Origin: Polyangium sp. 15x6
GTDB lineage: Bacteria; Myxococcota_A; Polyangia; Polyangiales; Polyangiaceae
Direction: 5' to 3'
Assembly: GCF_029960785.1 (NCBI RefSeq)
Contig: NZ_JASBQE010000035.1
Span: 1-64,000 of the forward strand
Length of the DNA stretch: 64,000 nt
Both the position numbers and the translations under genes were made by a program. Under the pieces are notes generated by a model. It saw nothing but the letters and a program-made list of their open reading frames with translations, had not been told where the DNA came from and made no database searches. Of the stretch, positions 1 through 9,100 are shown piece by piece; the stretch's first letter is position 1, and each line of letters begins with the position of its first letter.

Positions 1-2
1 AC

Positions 3-176
3 CTTCGCCCCCTCCGCCGATACAAACGCCGCTGGAAGGTCGAGCGCCTCTTCGCTTGGCTCCAGAGCTTCCGCCGCATCGTGGTTCGGTACGAGCGTCA
101 CGCCGAAAACTTCCTCGGCTTCGTCCACCTCGGATGCATCGTCGTGTACCTCAGGGCGCTCCTGGACGGTTTATGA
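3..176 (+). CDS. IS5-family transposase, C-terminal end (partial at window edge)
   Basis: The reading frame is open from the window edge to a TGA at 174-176 and encodes 57 residues. It contains [19 protein letters not shown] and a following [18 protein letters not shown] block, the typical end of IS5/IS427-type DDE transposases; the Glu in KVERLFAWL is where the last catalytic acid is expected. Only the C-terminus is visible, so whether the element is intact cannot be told. It converges on the precursor gene that ends at 185, leaving 8 bases between the two stop codons, so the right end of the element must lie in or next to that gene's stop. Confidence 0.8.
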   Translation, partial: LRPLRRYKRRWKVERLFAWLQSFRRIVVRYERHAENFLGFVHLGCIVVYLRALLDGL

Positions 177-184
177 GATGAGTT

Positions 185-781
185 CTAGCAGAAGCAGCAC
201 GGGACGCGAAAAGGCGCGGGCGTCGGCGAGAGCGTCACCTTCAGCGTAGATGCGGCGGGCTGCCCCGGTCTGCCCTCCACGACCCTCAGACGCACGCCAG
301 GCGGAACCCTGTAATTGAAGTGCTCCTCGAGCGCCCTCGCAGGGTTTGCGAGCAGCTCCTCCTTGAAACGCTCGTCGCTCCACGCCCTGGCGAGCACCTC
401 GCCCCACGGCTCGGAAGAGGCGAACAAGGCCGGAATGCGACCGCGGCCGTTCCTGGGCCTCCGTGGAATCCTCACCGTCAGCTCGGATGTGGCGGGCTGC
501 CCGGGTCGGCCCTCCACGACCACCAGGCGCGCGCCAGGCGGAACCCTGTAATTGAAGTGCTCCTCGAGCGCCCTCGCAGGGTTTGCGAGCAGCTCCTCCT
601 TGAAACGCTCGTCGCTCCACGCCCTGGCGCTCACCCGGACCCACAGTGCGGAGAAGTCCTCGGATTCCACGACCGATCTCAGTTCAGAGGCTTCGCTCTC
701 CTCCGTCTCTGCCGCGGAAGCCGTCGATGAAAGCGCGAGCGCTGCCGCCGCGAGCGCCAAAAGGTCACCCATCCTCGTCAT
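185..781 (-). CDS. Secreted double-NHLP-domain precursor-like protein, copy 1
   Basis: This 198-residue protein starts with a Sec-like signal peptide (hydrophobic core LLALAAAALALSS, ASA-A cleavage site), followed by an acidic spacer. Two repeats of the nitrile-hydratase-like leader (NHLP) type follow, around residues 45-100 and 115-180. Each has AWSDERFKEELLANPARAL, then a FNYRVPPG turn and a short beta strand. The protein ends with a Pro-rich tail and Cys-Cys-Phe-Cys. NHLP domains are known as leaders of ribosomal natural-product precursors, including TOMM peptides, so a precursor role is plausible. A Sec signal on such a leader is unusual, and a simple secreted protein reusing the fold is the alternative. 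ATG 781 was chosen because GGAAAGGAG sits just upstream. The paralogue at 905-1504 follows in tandem. Confidence 0.75.
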   Translation of the reverse strand: MTRMGDLLALAAAALALSSTASAAETEESEASELRSVVESEDFSALWVRVSARAWSDERFKEELLANPARALEEHFNYRVPPGARLVVVEGRPGQPATSELTVRIPRRPRNGRGRIPALFASSEPWGEVLARAWSDERFKEELLANPARALEEHFNYRVPPGVRLRVVEGRPGQPAASTLKVTLSPTPAPFRVPCCFC

Positions 782-868
782 GCCTCGCTCTCCTTTCCAC
801 GGTCTCGAACGGCGGCCCCCCACCTCGCCCGTCCGTTCGCCTTGACGCGAACATGGGACGACCCCTCC

Positions 869-886
869 GCCGGTCAAGCGACCGGC
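869..886 (-). promoter_or_regulatory. Inverted repeat upstream of precursor copy 1
   Basis: GCCGGTC-AAGC-GACCGGC has 7-base arms. Its distance from the start of the downstream gene is 88 bases, the same as for the second copy at 1592-1609. It lies in about 105 bases of upstream sequence shared almost unchanged by both precursor genes, and TTGACC, a possible -35, lies within it on the minus strand. It could be an operator or part of the promoter. Confidence 0.45.
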
Positions 887-904
887 GTTTTCATCCCAAA
901 CGTG

Positions 905-1504
905 TCAACAGAAGCAGGCCGGAAAGCAAGGGAGGGCGAACTGGGGCATCGGCGGAAGCGTCACCGTCAGCGTCGATGTGGGGGGCTGCCCGGGTTGGCC
1001 CTTCACGACCTGCAAACGTGCGCCAGGCGGAAGCCTGTAATTGAAATTCGCCTCGAGCGCCCTCGCTGGGTCTGCGAGCAGATCTCGCTCGAACGCCTCG
1101 TTGGCCCCAATCTCGGTGCTCACCCGGCGCCACAGCTCGGAGTGGCCGGACAAGGCCGCAATGGCATCGGGGTCGGACCTCGGCGGAAGCGTCACCGTCA
1201 GGGTAGATGTGGCGGGCTGCCCGGGTTGGCCTTCGACGATCACCAGACGCGCGCCGGGCGGAAGCTTGTAATTGAAGTGAGCCTCGAGCGCCCTCGCAGG
1301 GTCTTCGAGCAGTTCCCGCTTGAACGCCTCGTCGCTCCACGCCTTGATGACCACCCGGCCCCAGAGCACGGAGAAGTCCCCGACGGGCTCGGATTCCGTG
1401 ACTCGTTCAGAGGCTTCGCTCTCCTCCGTCTCCGCCGCGGAAGCCGTCGATGAAAGCGCGAGCGCCGCCGCCGCGAGCGCCCAAAGGTCACACTTCCTCG
1501 TCAT
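905..1504 (-). CDS. Secreted double-NHLP-domain precursor-like protein, copy 2
   Basis: This 199-residue paralogue of the 185-781 product has the same build: an almost identical signal peptide with ASA-A site, an acidic spacer and two NHLP-type repeats (AWSDEAFKRELLEDPARAL, then a diverged NEAFERDLLADPARAL). Each repeat ends in a beta strand and LPP, the usual end of an NHLP leader. After the second LPP only about 14 residues remain, rich in Cys, Pro and Phe and ending PACFC. These would be the core peptide if this is a ribosomal natural product. The start is ATG 1504 behind GGAAAGGAG. The first NHLP repeat is closer to copy 1 than the second is. The kinase/cyclase gene at 1640-5734 lies upstream on the same strand, but the 135-base gap and the private inverted repeat suggest separate transcription. 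Confidence 0.75.
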   Translation of the reverse strand: MTRKCDLWALAAAALALSSTASAAETEESEASERVTESEPVGDFSVLWGRVVIKAWSDEAFKRELLEDPARALEAHFNYKLPPGARLVIVEGQPGQPATSTLTVTLPPRSDPDAIAALSGHSELWRRVSTEIGANEAFERDLLADPARALEANFNYRLPPGARLQVVKGQPGQPPTSTLTVTLPPMPQFALPCFPACFC

Positions 1505-1591
1505 GACTCGCTCTCCTTTCCACGGTCTCGAACGGCGGCCCCCCACGTCGCTCGTCCGTTCGTCTCGGCGCGAACATGGGACGACCCCTCC

Positions 1592-1609
1592 GCCGGTCAA
1601 GCGACCGGC
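1592..1609 (-). promoter_or_regulatory. Inverted repeat upstream of precursor copy 2
   Basis: This is the same GCCGGTC-AAGC-GACCGGC palindrome as at 869-886 and is again 88 bases from the ATG. Conservation at identical spacing, while the spacer between it and the start shows scattered changes that would alter residues if translated, argues for a regulatory and not a coding role. Confidence 0.45.
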
Positions 1610-1639
1610 ATTTCCGCCTCGAAACCCCCTCCTTCGATT

Positions 1640-4600
1640 TCAGCGGCTCGGCGACGAACCACAGAGCTCCGCGAGGAGCGCGCGCGAATCCTTCAGATCC
1701 ACGGTCTCGAAGCCCTCCGTGAACCACCCATGGGCCTCCTCCAGCATTCTCCGCGCTTCGTCGATCTGGCCCCGGGTCCGCAGGATGCGACAGAGGTCCA
1801 CCGTGGCGCGCAATTCCAGCATCCGCGCGCCCTGCCCGCGGGCGACGTCGATCGCGTTGCGGAAGTGATGCTCCGCTTCGCCCATCGCGCCGTCGCCCTG
1901 CGCGAGCAGATTCGTGCCCAGCAACCGATGTAGCTCGGCCACGTAATAAAACTCGCGCAAATTCGTCGCGAGATCCAGGTCCTGCCGGAGGCGCGCGATC
2001 GCGTCTCCGAACCTCCCCACCGCGGCCTCGGACTCTGCGACGAGCGAGCTCCAATAGGGCAGCGCAGTTTGCCCACCGAAGGAGCGGTACATCGAGAGGC
2101 AGCGCGATGCCACTTCGACGTCGCACTCGACCCACGCGATCAGGGCTGTGCCCATGACCCTCCAGGGGTCGAGGCCCATTCGTTCGCCCAGATCGATGAG
2201 CTCGCAGGAGAGCTCCCGGACTTGCTCCGGCTCGCGTCGATAATGCCGAAGCCCGGCAACGTACACCAGCGCGAAGCCGAGGCTATTGGCGTGGTTCAGC
2301 TCCCGAGCCCGCGCGAGGGCGGCCATGCCCAGCGCGAGCGATCGCTCCGGATAACCCATCAACCAGAGCGACAGCGAGAGGATCGATTCGGCATGGACCT
2401 TGGGGTCGGTACCGAGCAGCACGGCATACGAATGGTGCTCTGCGGGATCGTATAGCGAGAGGGCGCGCTCCAGGCTGTCCCTAGCTTCCTCCAATCGGCC
2501 GGCGAGAAAGAGGCATTCCCCCAGCACGATCAAGGCGGCCGCCTGCTGCACGGGCTCCTTTTTGCGCTCCCCAGCGGCGAGCAGCTGCTGCGCCATCGAG
2601 ATGGGCTGATCGCGGTATCCTAGATTATGGTAATAGTTCAAGAGCGTCCATGAGGTGATGAACGCGACCGGATGGTCCCCCATCCGGTCCAGGATCTCCT
2701 GGGAGCGCCGCGCGACCGCTGCGGGCTCCGGGGCCGCGTGGCCACGCGTGGCCGCCAGCGCAGGCATCAGGCTCCCATTCAGCTCGAGCTCGAGGACGGC
2801 CCGCTCCCGTGCGTCCTCGATGACGGGAAGCCAGCCGAGTGCCTCCGTGGCGTGCTCGATCGCCTCCCGGTTGGCCGACCGCTGCAGCGCCGCCATCGCG
2901 GCCTTCTGCGCATATCCAATGGCCCGCGGTTTCTGGTCCGCGGCCGCGAGGTGATAGGCGAAGAGCTCGGGCCGCGCCTCGGGGATATCGGGGAATTTTT
3001 CCTCCAGCGCCGCCGCGATACGCGCGTGCACCTCCCTTCGCGAGCGCTTCAGCATCGACTCGTACGCCGCGTCCCGGACCAGCACGTGCTTGAACAGGTA
3101 GACGGGGTTCTTCAGCCGCCGCTTGCAGTGGACGAGGTCGGAGGCCACGAGCTTTTCGAGGTGCTCGTAGAGCTCCTCCGGCTCGTGGGGGCTCACCGCG
3201 CGGAGGAGATCGATCGTGAATTCCCGTCCGATCGCCGCGGCCACCTGGGCCGTCTCCTTGGCCTTGCCGAGTCGATCGAGGCGCGCCATGAGCAGATCCC
3301 GCAGCGTGTTCGGAATGCTGAAATCCGAGAGCCGGCCGGCGAGGTGATAACGGCCCGCCTGCTCGACGAGGGCGCCGGATTCGACCATCATCTGGACGAG
3401 CTCCTCCACGAAAAGCGGCACTCCATCGGTGCGGGCGGCGATACGGTCGAGCACTTCCAGCGGGAGCGAACGCCCCGCGAGCGCCGCCGCGGCCAGTTGC
3501 TCCACCTCGGGCCGACCGAGACGCTCGAGCTTCACGTGGTGCGCCGCGGAGGGTGACCAGCGCGTCACGACCTCGGGGCGCGCGCTAAAGAGGGCGTAGA
3601 CGCGGGCCGACGCGAGTTCGCCCGTGAGCTGGGTGAGGAGCTCCAGCGTGCTCGGGTCCGCCCAGTGTACGTCCTCCACCACGAGCACGAGCGGCTCCCG
3701 CTCGGCCATCTCGAAGAGCAGCGAGAGAACGGCATTCCGCAAGAGCTCCCGCGCCTTCTGCGGCGAGACATCGAGCGGCGCCCACCGCTCGGGCAGCGGG
3801 ATCGAAAGGAGCGACGCGAAGAGCGGCATGGCCTCGGCGAGATCGAATCCATACTTCGTGAGCAGCGCCTCGAGCCGCGAAGCGCGGCCCTCGGCTGTCG
3901 CCTCTCCTCCCGGCCAGAGCAGCCGCATCAAGGCGTCGATGATCGGGTAAAACGGGCTGCTCATGGTGTGCGGCGTGCACCGGCATTCGAGCCACGCATG
4001 CGCCTCGCCGCGAATACGCTCCCGGAACTCGTGAATCAGGCGTGACTTTCCGATGCCTGCCTCGCCGCACACGACGACGGCCTGCCCAGCGCCGTCGCGC
4101 ACCTGGCGCCAGCGTTCCAGCAGGGTCTCGAGCTCCCGTGCGCGGCCGACGAGGGGCGCCGTCCGTTCGCCCTCCGGCGGCCCCTGCTGCAACAGGTAAA
4201 GCTCCACGGGAGCCGGGACGTTGTCGAATCGGTGTTCCCCGCCCTCCTCGAAGGCGAAGTGGCCACGGAGCAGCCGGTACGTCTCTCCGCTGACCACGAT
4301 GGCCCCGGGCTGCGCCAGCAAGCTCAGGCGGCACGCGAGCTTCGGCGTCCCCCCGATGACATACCCGGGGCCCGTACGCGCCGGCTCGCGCAGCTCGCGC
4401 GCGACGACCATGCCCGTGTGCATGCCGACCCGCAGCTCGGCTCGCACCCCGCGCCCTGCCTCGAGCGCGGCGCTTTGTCGGCGGATTTCGTCCATCGCGG
4501 CGAAGGCCGCCTGCGCTGCTCGCTGGGCGTCGTCTTCCCGCGCGGCCGGGAAGCCGAAGTAGAAGAGCACCGCGCCGCCGAGCGCGCCTGCGACGTGCCC

Positions 4601-5734
4601 GCCGCGCGCCCGCGCGATACGGACGCACGCCTCCTGCTGGGCGCCGAGGATCCGGTCGAGCGCCTCGAGCTCCACGGCGCCGGGCTTCACGCTCACGACC
4701 GTGAGGGAGCAACACATGGCCGTGATCTGCCGCCGCTCCCCCTCGATCAGCCGCGCGCGCCTCTCCCCGCTGCCTTCCGGGCCGTCGCTGCCGAGGGCCC
4801 GAGCCTCGTCCATGGTCTCTGGCGAAGATCGCGCCGTCCAGGCGCTTTGCGCGAGATCGCCGAGCTCGAGGGCCTCGAGCTCACGCAGGAGCTTCTCCGC
4901 CGTCACACTGCGCGCCGCGGACTCCTTCTGGGTCACGCGCCGGAGCATGCGCCCGAGCGGCTGGTCCGCGATCCTCGCGGGAATGGGAATGGGCGCGGGC
5001 GAGAGCTGCGCGGCCATCACCTCGGCCACCGTCGCGCCCTCGACCGCCCGCTTGCCGGTGAGGCATTCCAGGAAGACCAAACCCCATGCATAGAGATCCG
5101 ATCGCCGGGTCAGGGGCAACCCGCGGAGCTGCTCGGGCGCCGCATAGGCGGGCGTCCCGAGCGATTCGTTCGTCATCGTGATCCGGCCCCCGTCGCCGCG
5201 CGCCTCCTCCATGAGCGCGCCGACGCCGAAATCGAGCACGAGCACGTTTCGCCGCGCGCCGGTGGTGGTCACGATGAGGTTGGCAGGCTTCAGGTCCCGA
5301 TGGACCACGCCGCTCGCGTGCGCGCAGGCGAGCGCGTCGAGGACCTGCAGCATGAAGTGCTGCGCCTCGAGCGGGTTCAGGCTGCCCTCTTCGGCGAGCA
5401 CCTTGGCGAGGTCCTTCCCGGGCACGAACTCGAAGACCGAATACACGAACCCCGGATCGGCCCACCCCGAATCGATCAGATGCACGATGTTCGGGTGGTG
5501 CATCTGCGCGCACATGCGCACCTCGCGCTGGAAGCGAGCGATTCTCTTGTCGTGCAGGGGCGCCCTCGGGTCCTCCGGGATCCGGAGCACTTTCACGGCG
5601 ACCGCCTGGTTGGTGGTCCACTGCCGTGCCTTGTAAACGGTGGAGAACGCTCCCTCGCCCAGCGTCTCGAGGAGCTCGTATCGCCCTGCGAGCGCCGCGC
5701 TGATCGCCGTTTTCCTCCCGTGCGTGCCGCCCAT
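1640..5734 (-). CDS. TOMM-type Ser/Thr kinase / cyclase-homology / AAA-ATPase fusion
   Basis: The 1364-residue product has a protein kinase domain at about 17-285 with a GEGAFSTVY glycine loop, Lys in VAVKVL, intact HRDLKPAN and DFG, and GTPAYAAPEQL. A class III nucleotide-cyclase homology domain follows at about 340-500, then an ATPase with Walker A GEAGIGKS near 558 and Walker B LVLVVEDVHWAD, then a long TPR-like helical tail. Order and length match the kinase/cyclase fusions described beside TOMM peptide clusters in Burkholderia and Sorangium (TIGR03903, from memory). Both metal-binding Asp of the cyclase look lost: TAMCCSLTVV stands where an LFaD motif is expected, and LGGAVLFYFG replaces GDG. 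It is therefore probably not an active cyclase. ATG 5734 follows a GAGGGGTGGCG stretch. The neighbouring NHLP genes support a role in regulating them. Confidence 0.85.
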   Translation of the reverse strand: MGGTHGRKTAISAALAGRYELLETLGEGAFSTVYKARQWTTNQAVAVKVLRIPEDPRAPLHDKRIARFQREVRMCAQMHHPNIVHLIDSGWADPGFVYSVFEFVPGKDLAKVLAEEGSLNPLEAQHFMLQVLDALACAHASGVVHRDLKPANLIVTTTGARRNVLVLDFGVGALMEEARGDGGRITMTNESLGTPAYAAPEQLRGLPLTRRSDLYAWGLVFLECLTGKRAVEGATVAEVMAAQLSPAPIPIPARIADQPLGRMLRRVTQKESAARSVTAEKLLRELEALELGDLAQSAWTARSSPETMDEARALGSDGPEGSGERRARLIEGERRQITAMCCSLTVVSVKPGAVELEALDRILGAQQEACVRIARARGGHVAGALGGAVLFYFGFPAAREDDAQRAAQAAFAAMDEIRRQSAALEAGRGVRAELRVGMHTGMVVARELREPARTGPGYVIGGTPKLACRLSLLAQPGAIVVSGETYRLLRGHFAFEEGGEHRFDNVPAPVELYLLQQGPPEGERTAPLVGRARELETLLERWRQVRDGAGQAVVVCGEAGIGKSRLIHEFRERIRGEAHAWLECRCTPHTMSSPFYPIIDALMRLLWPGGEATAEGRASRLEALLTKYGFDLAEAMPLFASLLSIPLPERWAPLDVSPQKARELLRNAVLSLLFEMAEREPLVLVVEDVHWADPSTLELLTQLTGELASARVYALFSARPEVVTRWSPSAAHHVKLERLGRPEVEQLAAAALAGRSLPLEVLDRIAARTDGVPLFVEELVQMMVESGALVEQAGRYHLAGRLSDFSIPNTLRDLLMARLDRLGKAKETAQVAAAIGREFTIDLLRAVSPHEPEELYEHLEKLVASDLVHCKRRLKNPVYLFKHVLVRDAAYESMLKRSRREVHARIAAALEEKFPDIPEARPELFAYHLAAADQKPRAIGYAQKAAMAALQRSANREAIEHATEALGWLPVIEDARERAVLELELNGSLMPALAATRGHAAPEPAAVARRSQEILDRMGDHPVAFITSWTLLNYYHNLGYRDQPISMAQQLLAAGERKKEPVQQAAALIVLGECLFLAGRLEEARDSLERALSLYDPAEHHSYAVLLGTDPKVHAESILSLSLWLMGYPERSLALGMAALARARELNHANSLGFALVYVAGLRHYRREPEQVRELSCELIDLGERMGLDPWRVMGTALIAWVECDVEVASRCLSMYRSFGGQTALPYWSSLVAESEAAVGRFGDAIARLRQDLDLATNLREFYYVAELHRLLGTNLLAQGDGAMGEAEHHFRNAIDVARGQGARMLELRATVDLCRILRTRGQIDEARRMLEEAHGWFTEGFETVDLKDSRALLAELCGSSPSR

Positions 5735-5826
5735 CTCGCCACCCCTCGCCGAGCGCGTGGTGTCAAAACTAGAACGGGCACGGGTAAGCACAATACGTGC
5801 TCGTACGCGTGGGAGCCGAGCAGCAT

Positions 5827-5890
5827 GTTGGCTCGTCCGCCGTGGAGGACGGCAGGTCGAGCCGACGCAGGCGCACGGGGTCGGCGAGGA
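5827..5890 (-). pseudogene. Relic of an ECF41/SigJ-type sigma-factor gene 3' end
   Basis: About 64 bases match the last codons and just past the stop of the sigma-factor gene at 31203-32096 (positions 31193-31257), with roughly six differences including a one-base indel. On the minus strand it reads LADPVRLRRLDL against LAAPERLRRLDL in the intact gene. The similarity continues about ten bases beyond the intact gene's stop codon, which argues for shared ancestry at the DNA level. No start, upstream domains or intact frame remain. Confidence 0.5.
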
Positions 5891-6028
5891 AGGGCCCGGA
5901 AAGGACGCCCGAGCTCGACCATCTCTCTCCCTATCCCCCGGGCCAGACATCCGTGGTCAAATTCGCAAAGCCATCTCCGTAAGCATTAGCAGTATGGAGT
6001 ACATCCGTCCCTAGCAGTATAGATGCGT

Positions 6029-6055
6029 CCGCGCTTGATCTCCCGACAAGCGCGG
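6029..6055. repeat. Perfect 9-bp hairpin in the divergent kinase promoter
   Basis: CCGCGCTTG (6029-6037) pairs with CAAGCGCGG (6047-6055) across a 9-base loop, about 100 bases before the ATG at 6156. It could be an operator or a structure in the 5' leader. There is no U-tract on either strand, so a terminator is unlikely. Confidence 0.35.
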
Positions 6056-6155
6056 CTCTAGAGTGCTGGTTTCAGCAGCAATCCGCGGAGAGGGGCGCAG
6101 GGATGCGCAAAGGGGCGCGACGCGCGCGGAAGCGACGCGCCGGACAGGGGGAGCG

Positions 6156-9100
6156 ATGTCGCAGTTCTTGGCAACTCACGAAACAACGGCCGACGTCAAG
6201 GGTTTCGAGATCACGACCAAGATCGGCGAGGGCGTCAGATATGTGACGTACCGCGGCCGCCGGTGGGCCGACGGGCTGGACGTGGCCGTGAAGGTCATGG
6301 AGGCCGATTACAGCCGGATCGCGGACGTCGCGCGCCTCAAGCATACCTACAGCATCGTTCAACGGATCGATTCGGAGAGGATCGTCAAGGTCCACGGCGT
6401 CGAGGAGCAGAGGGATAGCCTCGCGGTCATCACCGAGTATGTCCCCGGCTCCACGCTGGCCGGCGCCCTGCGAGGGCGCGGGGTGCTCGAGGTTGGCGAG
6501 TTTTTGGACCTCGGGATCTCGCTCGCCGAAGCCCTGGCCGATATTCATCGCCACGGCCTCGTCCACGGTGACACGAGGCCTCAAAACATCCTGCTCGGGG
6601 AGAGAAATCAGGTCAAGCTCACCGGCTTCGGCGTCGATTGCGTCGTGACGCGGGAGAAGGAGGAGATCTATAGCCGCCGCGTCCTGTCGGAGGTGCTCCC
6701 CTACACCTCGCCCGAGCAGACCTGCCGCATGAACCGCAGCGTCGATTACCGGACGGACATGTACTCGCTGGGGGTCGTCTTCTACGAGATGCTCGTGGGC
6801 CGCAGGCCCTTCGAGGCCGAGGACCCGCTCGAGCTGATCCACGCCCATATCGCCGCGGCGCCCCGCTCGCCCTCGGAGGCGCGGCCGGAGGTGCCCGAGG
6901 CGCTCTCCGCCATCCTCCTCAAGCTGCTCAGCAAGGGCGCCGAGGATCGCTACAACAGCGCCGAGGGCCTGCGGGTCGACCTCGCGGAGTGCCGGCGGCA
7001 ATGGGAGGCCTACGGCTGGATCGAGCCGTTCGCCCTCGGCCAGCACGACAGGAGCGATCTCCTCCAGATCCATCAGGGGCTTTACGGTCGCGAGAAGGAC
7101 ATCCGCAAGCTCGTCGAATCGTTCGACGACGTGCTCCGGGGCAGGCGTGCGATCATCCTGGTCTCGGGATATTCGGGCATCGGGAAGTCCTCCCTCGTCC
7201 AGGAGATCTTGAAGCCGCTCGCGCGGGAAAAGGGCTATTACATCAGCGGGAAGTACGATCAGTACATCCGCGACACCCCCTACAGCGCCGTGATCCAGGC
7301 GTTCGACGCGCTCATCAAGCAGCTCCTTTGCGAGAGCGAGGAGAGGCTCGCGGCGTGGCGGGACGCCATTCTGAGCGCCCTCGGCAACAACGGGCAGGTC
7401 CTCTGCGACTTTCTGCCCTCGATCAAGCACATCATCGGCGAGCAGCCGCCCGTCCCCGCGCTCGGCCCGGTCGAGGCGCAGAACCGCTTCAACCTCTACT
7501 TCAAGAAGTTCGTCTCGGTATTCGCCCGGCCGGCCCACCCGCTGGTGCTCTTCCTCGACGACCTGCAATGGGTGGACTCGGCGAGCCTGAGCCTGATCAA
7601 GACCATCCTCGCGGACGAGGACAGGGGGGCTCTCTTCTTTTGCGGCGCCTACCGGGACAACGAGGTGAGCCCGACCCACGCCTTCATGGTCGCGCTCGAG
7701 GAGCTCGAGCAGGGCGGCATCGAGGTCGTCGATATCGTCCTCGAGCCTCTCCAGATCGCCCACCTGAGCGCCCTCATCAAGGACAGCCTCGGCGTACGCG
7801 ACAGCGACGCGCTCGCCTCGGTGGTGCTGAAAAAGACGGGCGGCAATCCATTCTTCGTGAAGCGCTTCATGCGGCACCTGTACGAGGCGAAGGTGCTCTT
7901 CCGCGATCCCGCGGCGGGATGGCGCTGGGATCTGTCGGCCATCGAGCGATTGGATTACTCCGACAACGTCCTCGGCCTCATGGCGGAGACCATCCTGCGA
8001 CTCCCGCCGCGCACGCAAGACGTGCTCCGGCTGGCCTCGGCGATCGGCAACATCATCGATCTGGAGGTCTTGAACGCCGTCAGTTCGTCCCCTCCCGACG
8101 AGACGTACGCGAGCCTGGAGGAAGCCATCCGCGAGGGCTTGATCGTGACCGCGGGCGAGCAAATCCGCTTCGCGCACGACAAGATTCAGGAGGCCGCCTA
8201 CGCCTTGATCCCGCCGGGGGAGAGGGCCGCGTGCCATTATCGGATCGGACAGATCCTCCTCCTCAAGCTGGATCCCGACAAGGGCCAGAACCTGTTCGAC
8301 ATCGTCAATCACCTGAACAGCGCGGGCGATTTGATCACGGCGCCCGCCGCGCGGCTCGACTCCGCGCGGCTCAACTTGAAGGTCGCCGGGCGCGCCGAGG
8401 AGTCGGGCGCCTTCTCCGCTGCCCTCAAGTATCTCGAGCATGGCCTTTCCATGCTGCCAGAAGACGCGTGGAGCTCGGAGTACGCGTTATCGTTCGCCTA
8501 TCACACGAAAAAGGGCGCGCTCGAGTCGCTTTGCGAGCGGCACGACGACGCCCTCGCGACCCTCGCCGCTTGCTTCGAAAAAGCGCAGGGGCTCCTGCAC
8601 CAGACGGACGTCCGGCGCCTGATCATGAACGTGCAGATCCTGAAGAACGATCTGCTCGCCGCCCTCGACGAGGGGCTCGCCGCGCTGCGAGCGTTCGGCA
8701 TCGATTTGCCGCCCTTCCCGGACGCGAACGCGCTCGCCGCCGAGCGCGCGCGGACGTTCGCCATGCTCGGCGATCGGCCCGTCGCCTCTCTCATCGACCT
8801 GCCCTTGCAGAACGACCCGGAGATCGCCGCGCTGCAGGATGTCCTGCAGGAGATGTTCACGCCCTGCTACCAGCTCGGCACGAACAACCTGGCGATCACG
8901 ATCATGAAGATGCTGCAAAACACGTTGACCCACGGCATCTCCAGGAACTCGATCTTCGCGCTCATGAACTTCGGGACCGTGCTCTGCGCCAGCATGGATA
9001 TCGAGAAGGGGTACGAGTTCGGCCGAGCGGCGGCCCGCCTCAACGAGATTCACCCGGACAAAAAATCCGAAGCCATGCTGGCCAACATGTGGGCGGCGTG

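Larger units (their letters stand above)
5735..6155. promoter_or_regulatory. Divergent promoter region between two giant kinase genes
   Basis: These 421 bases separate two divergent kinase genes. They hold a relic of a sigma-factor gene end (5827-5890), a direct repeat TAGCAGTAT at 5987-5995 and 6012-6020 (25 bases apart), and a hairpin at 6029-6055. The stretch around 5980-6020 is less GC-rich than its surroundings and is the likeliest promoter zone. No further gene is supported. Confidence 0.4.

Noticed and set aside
176..187. Truncation of precursor copy 1 by the insertion element
   Set aside because: The C-terminus of copy 1 ends in FC just as copy 2 does, so the coding end appears complete even though the element abuts it.
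782..877. A start about 32 codons upstream for precursor copy 1 (and the matching one at 1600 for copy 2)
   Set aside because: The upstream stretches differ between copies by changes that would alter residues, and both have a strong ribosome site at the internal ATG followed directly by a signal peptide.
6072..8441. A 789-codon open frame on the minus strand within the pseudokinase gene
   Set aside because: It is a shadow of the sense gene, rich in Asp/Arg/Leu repeats, with no ribosome site or family.
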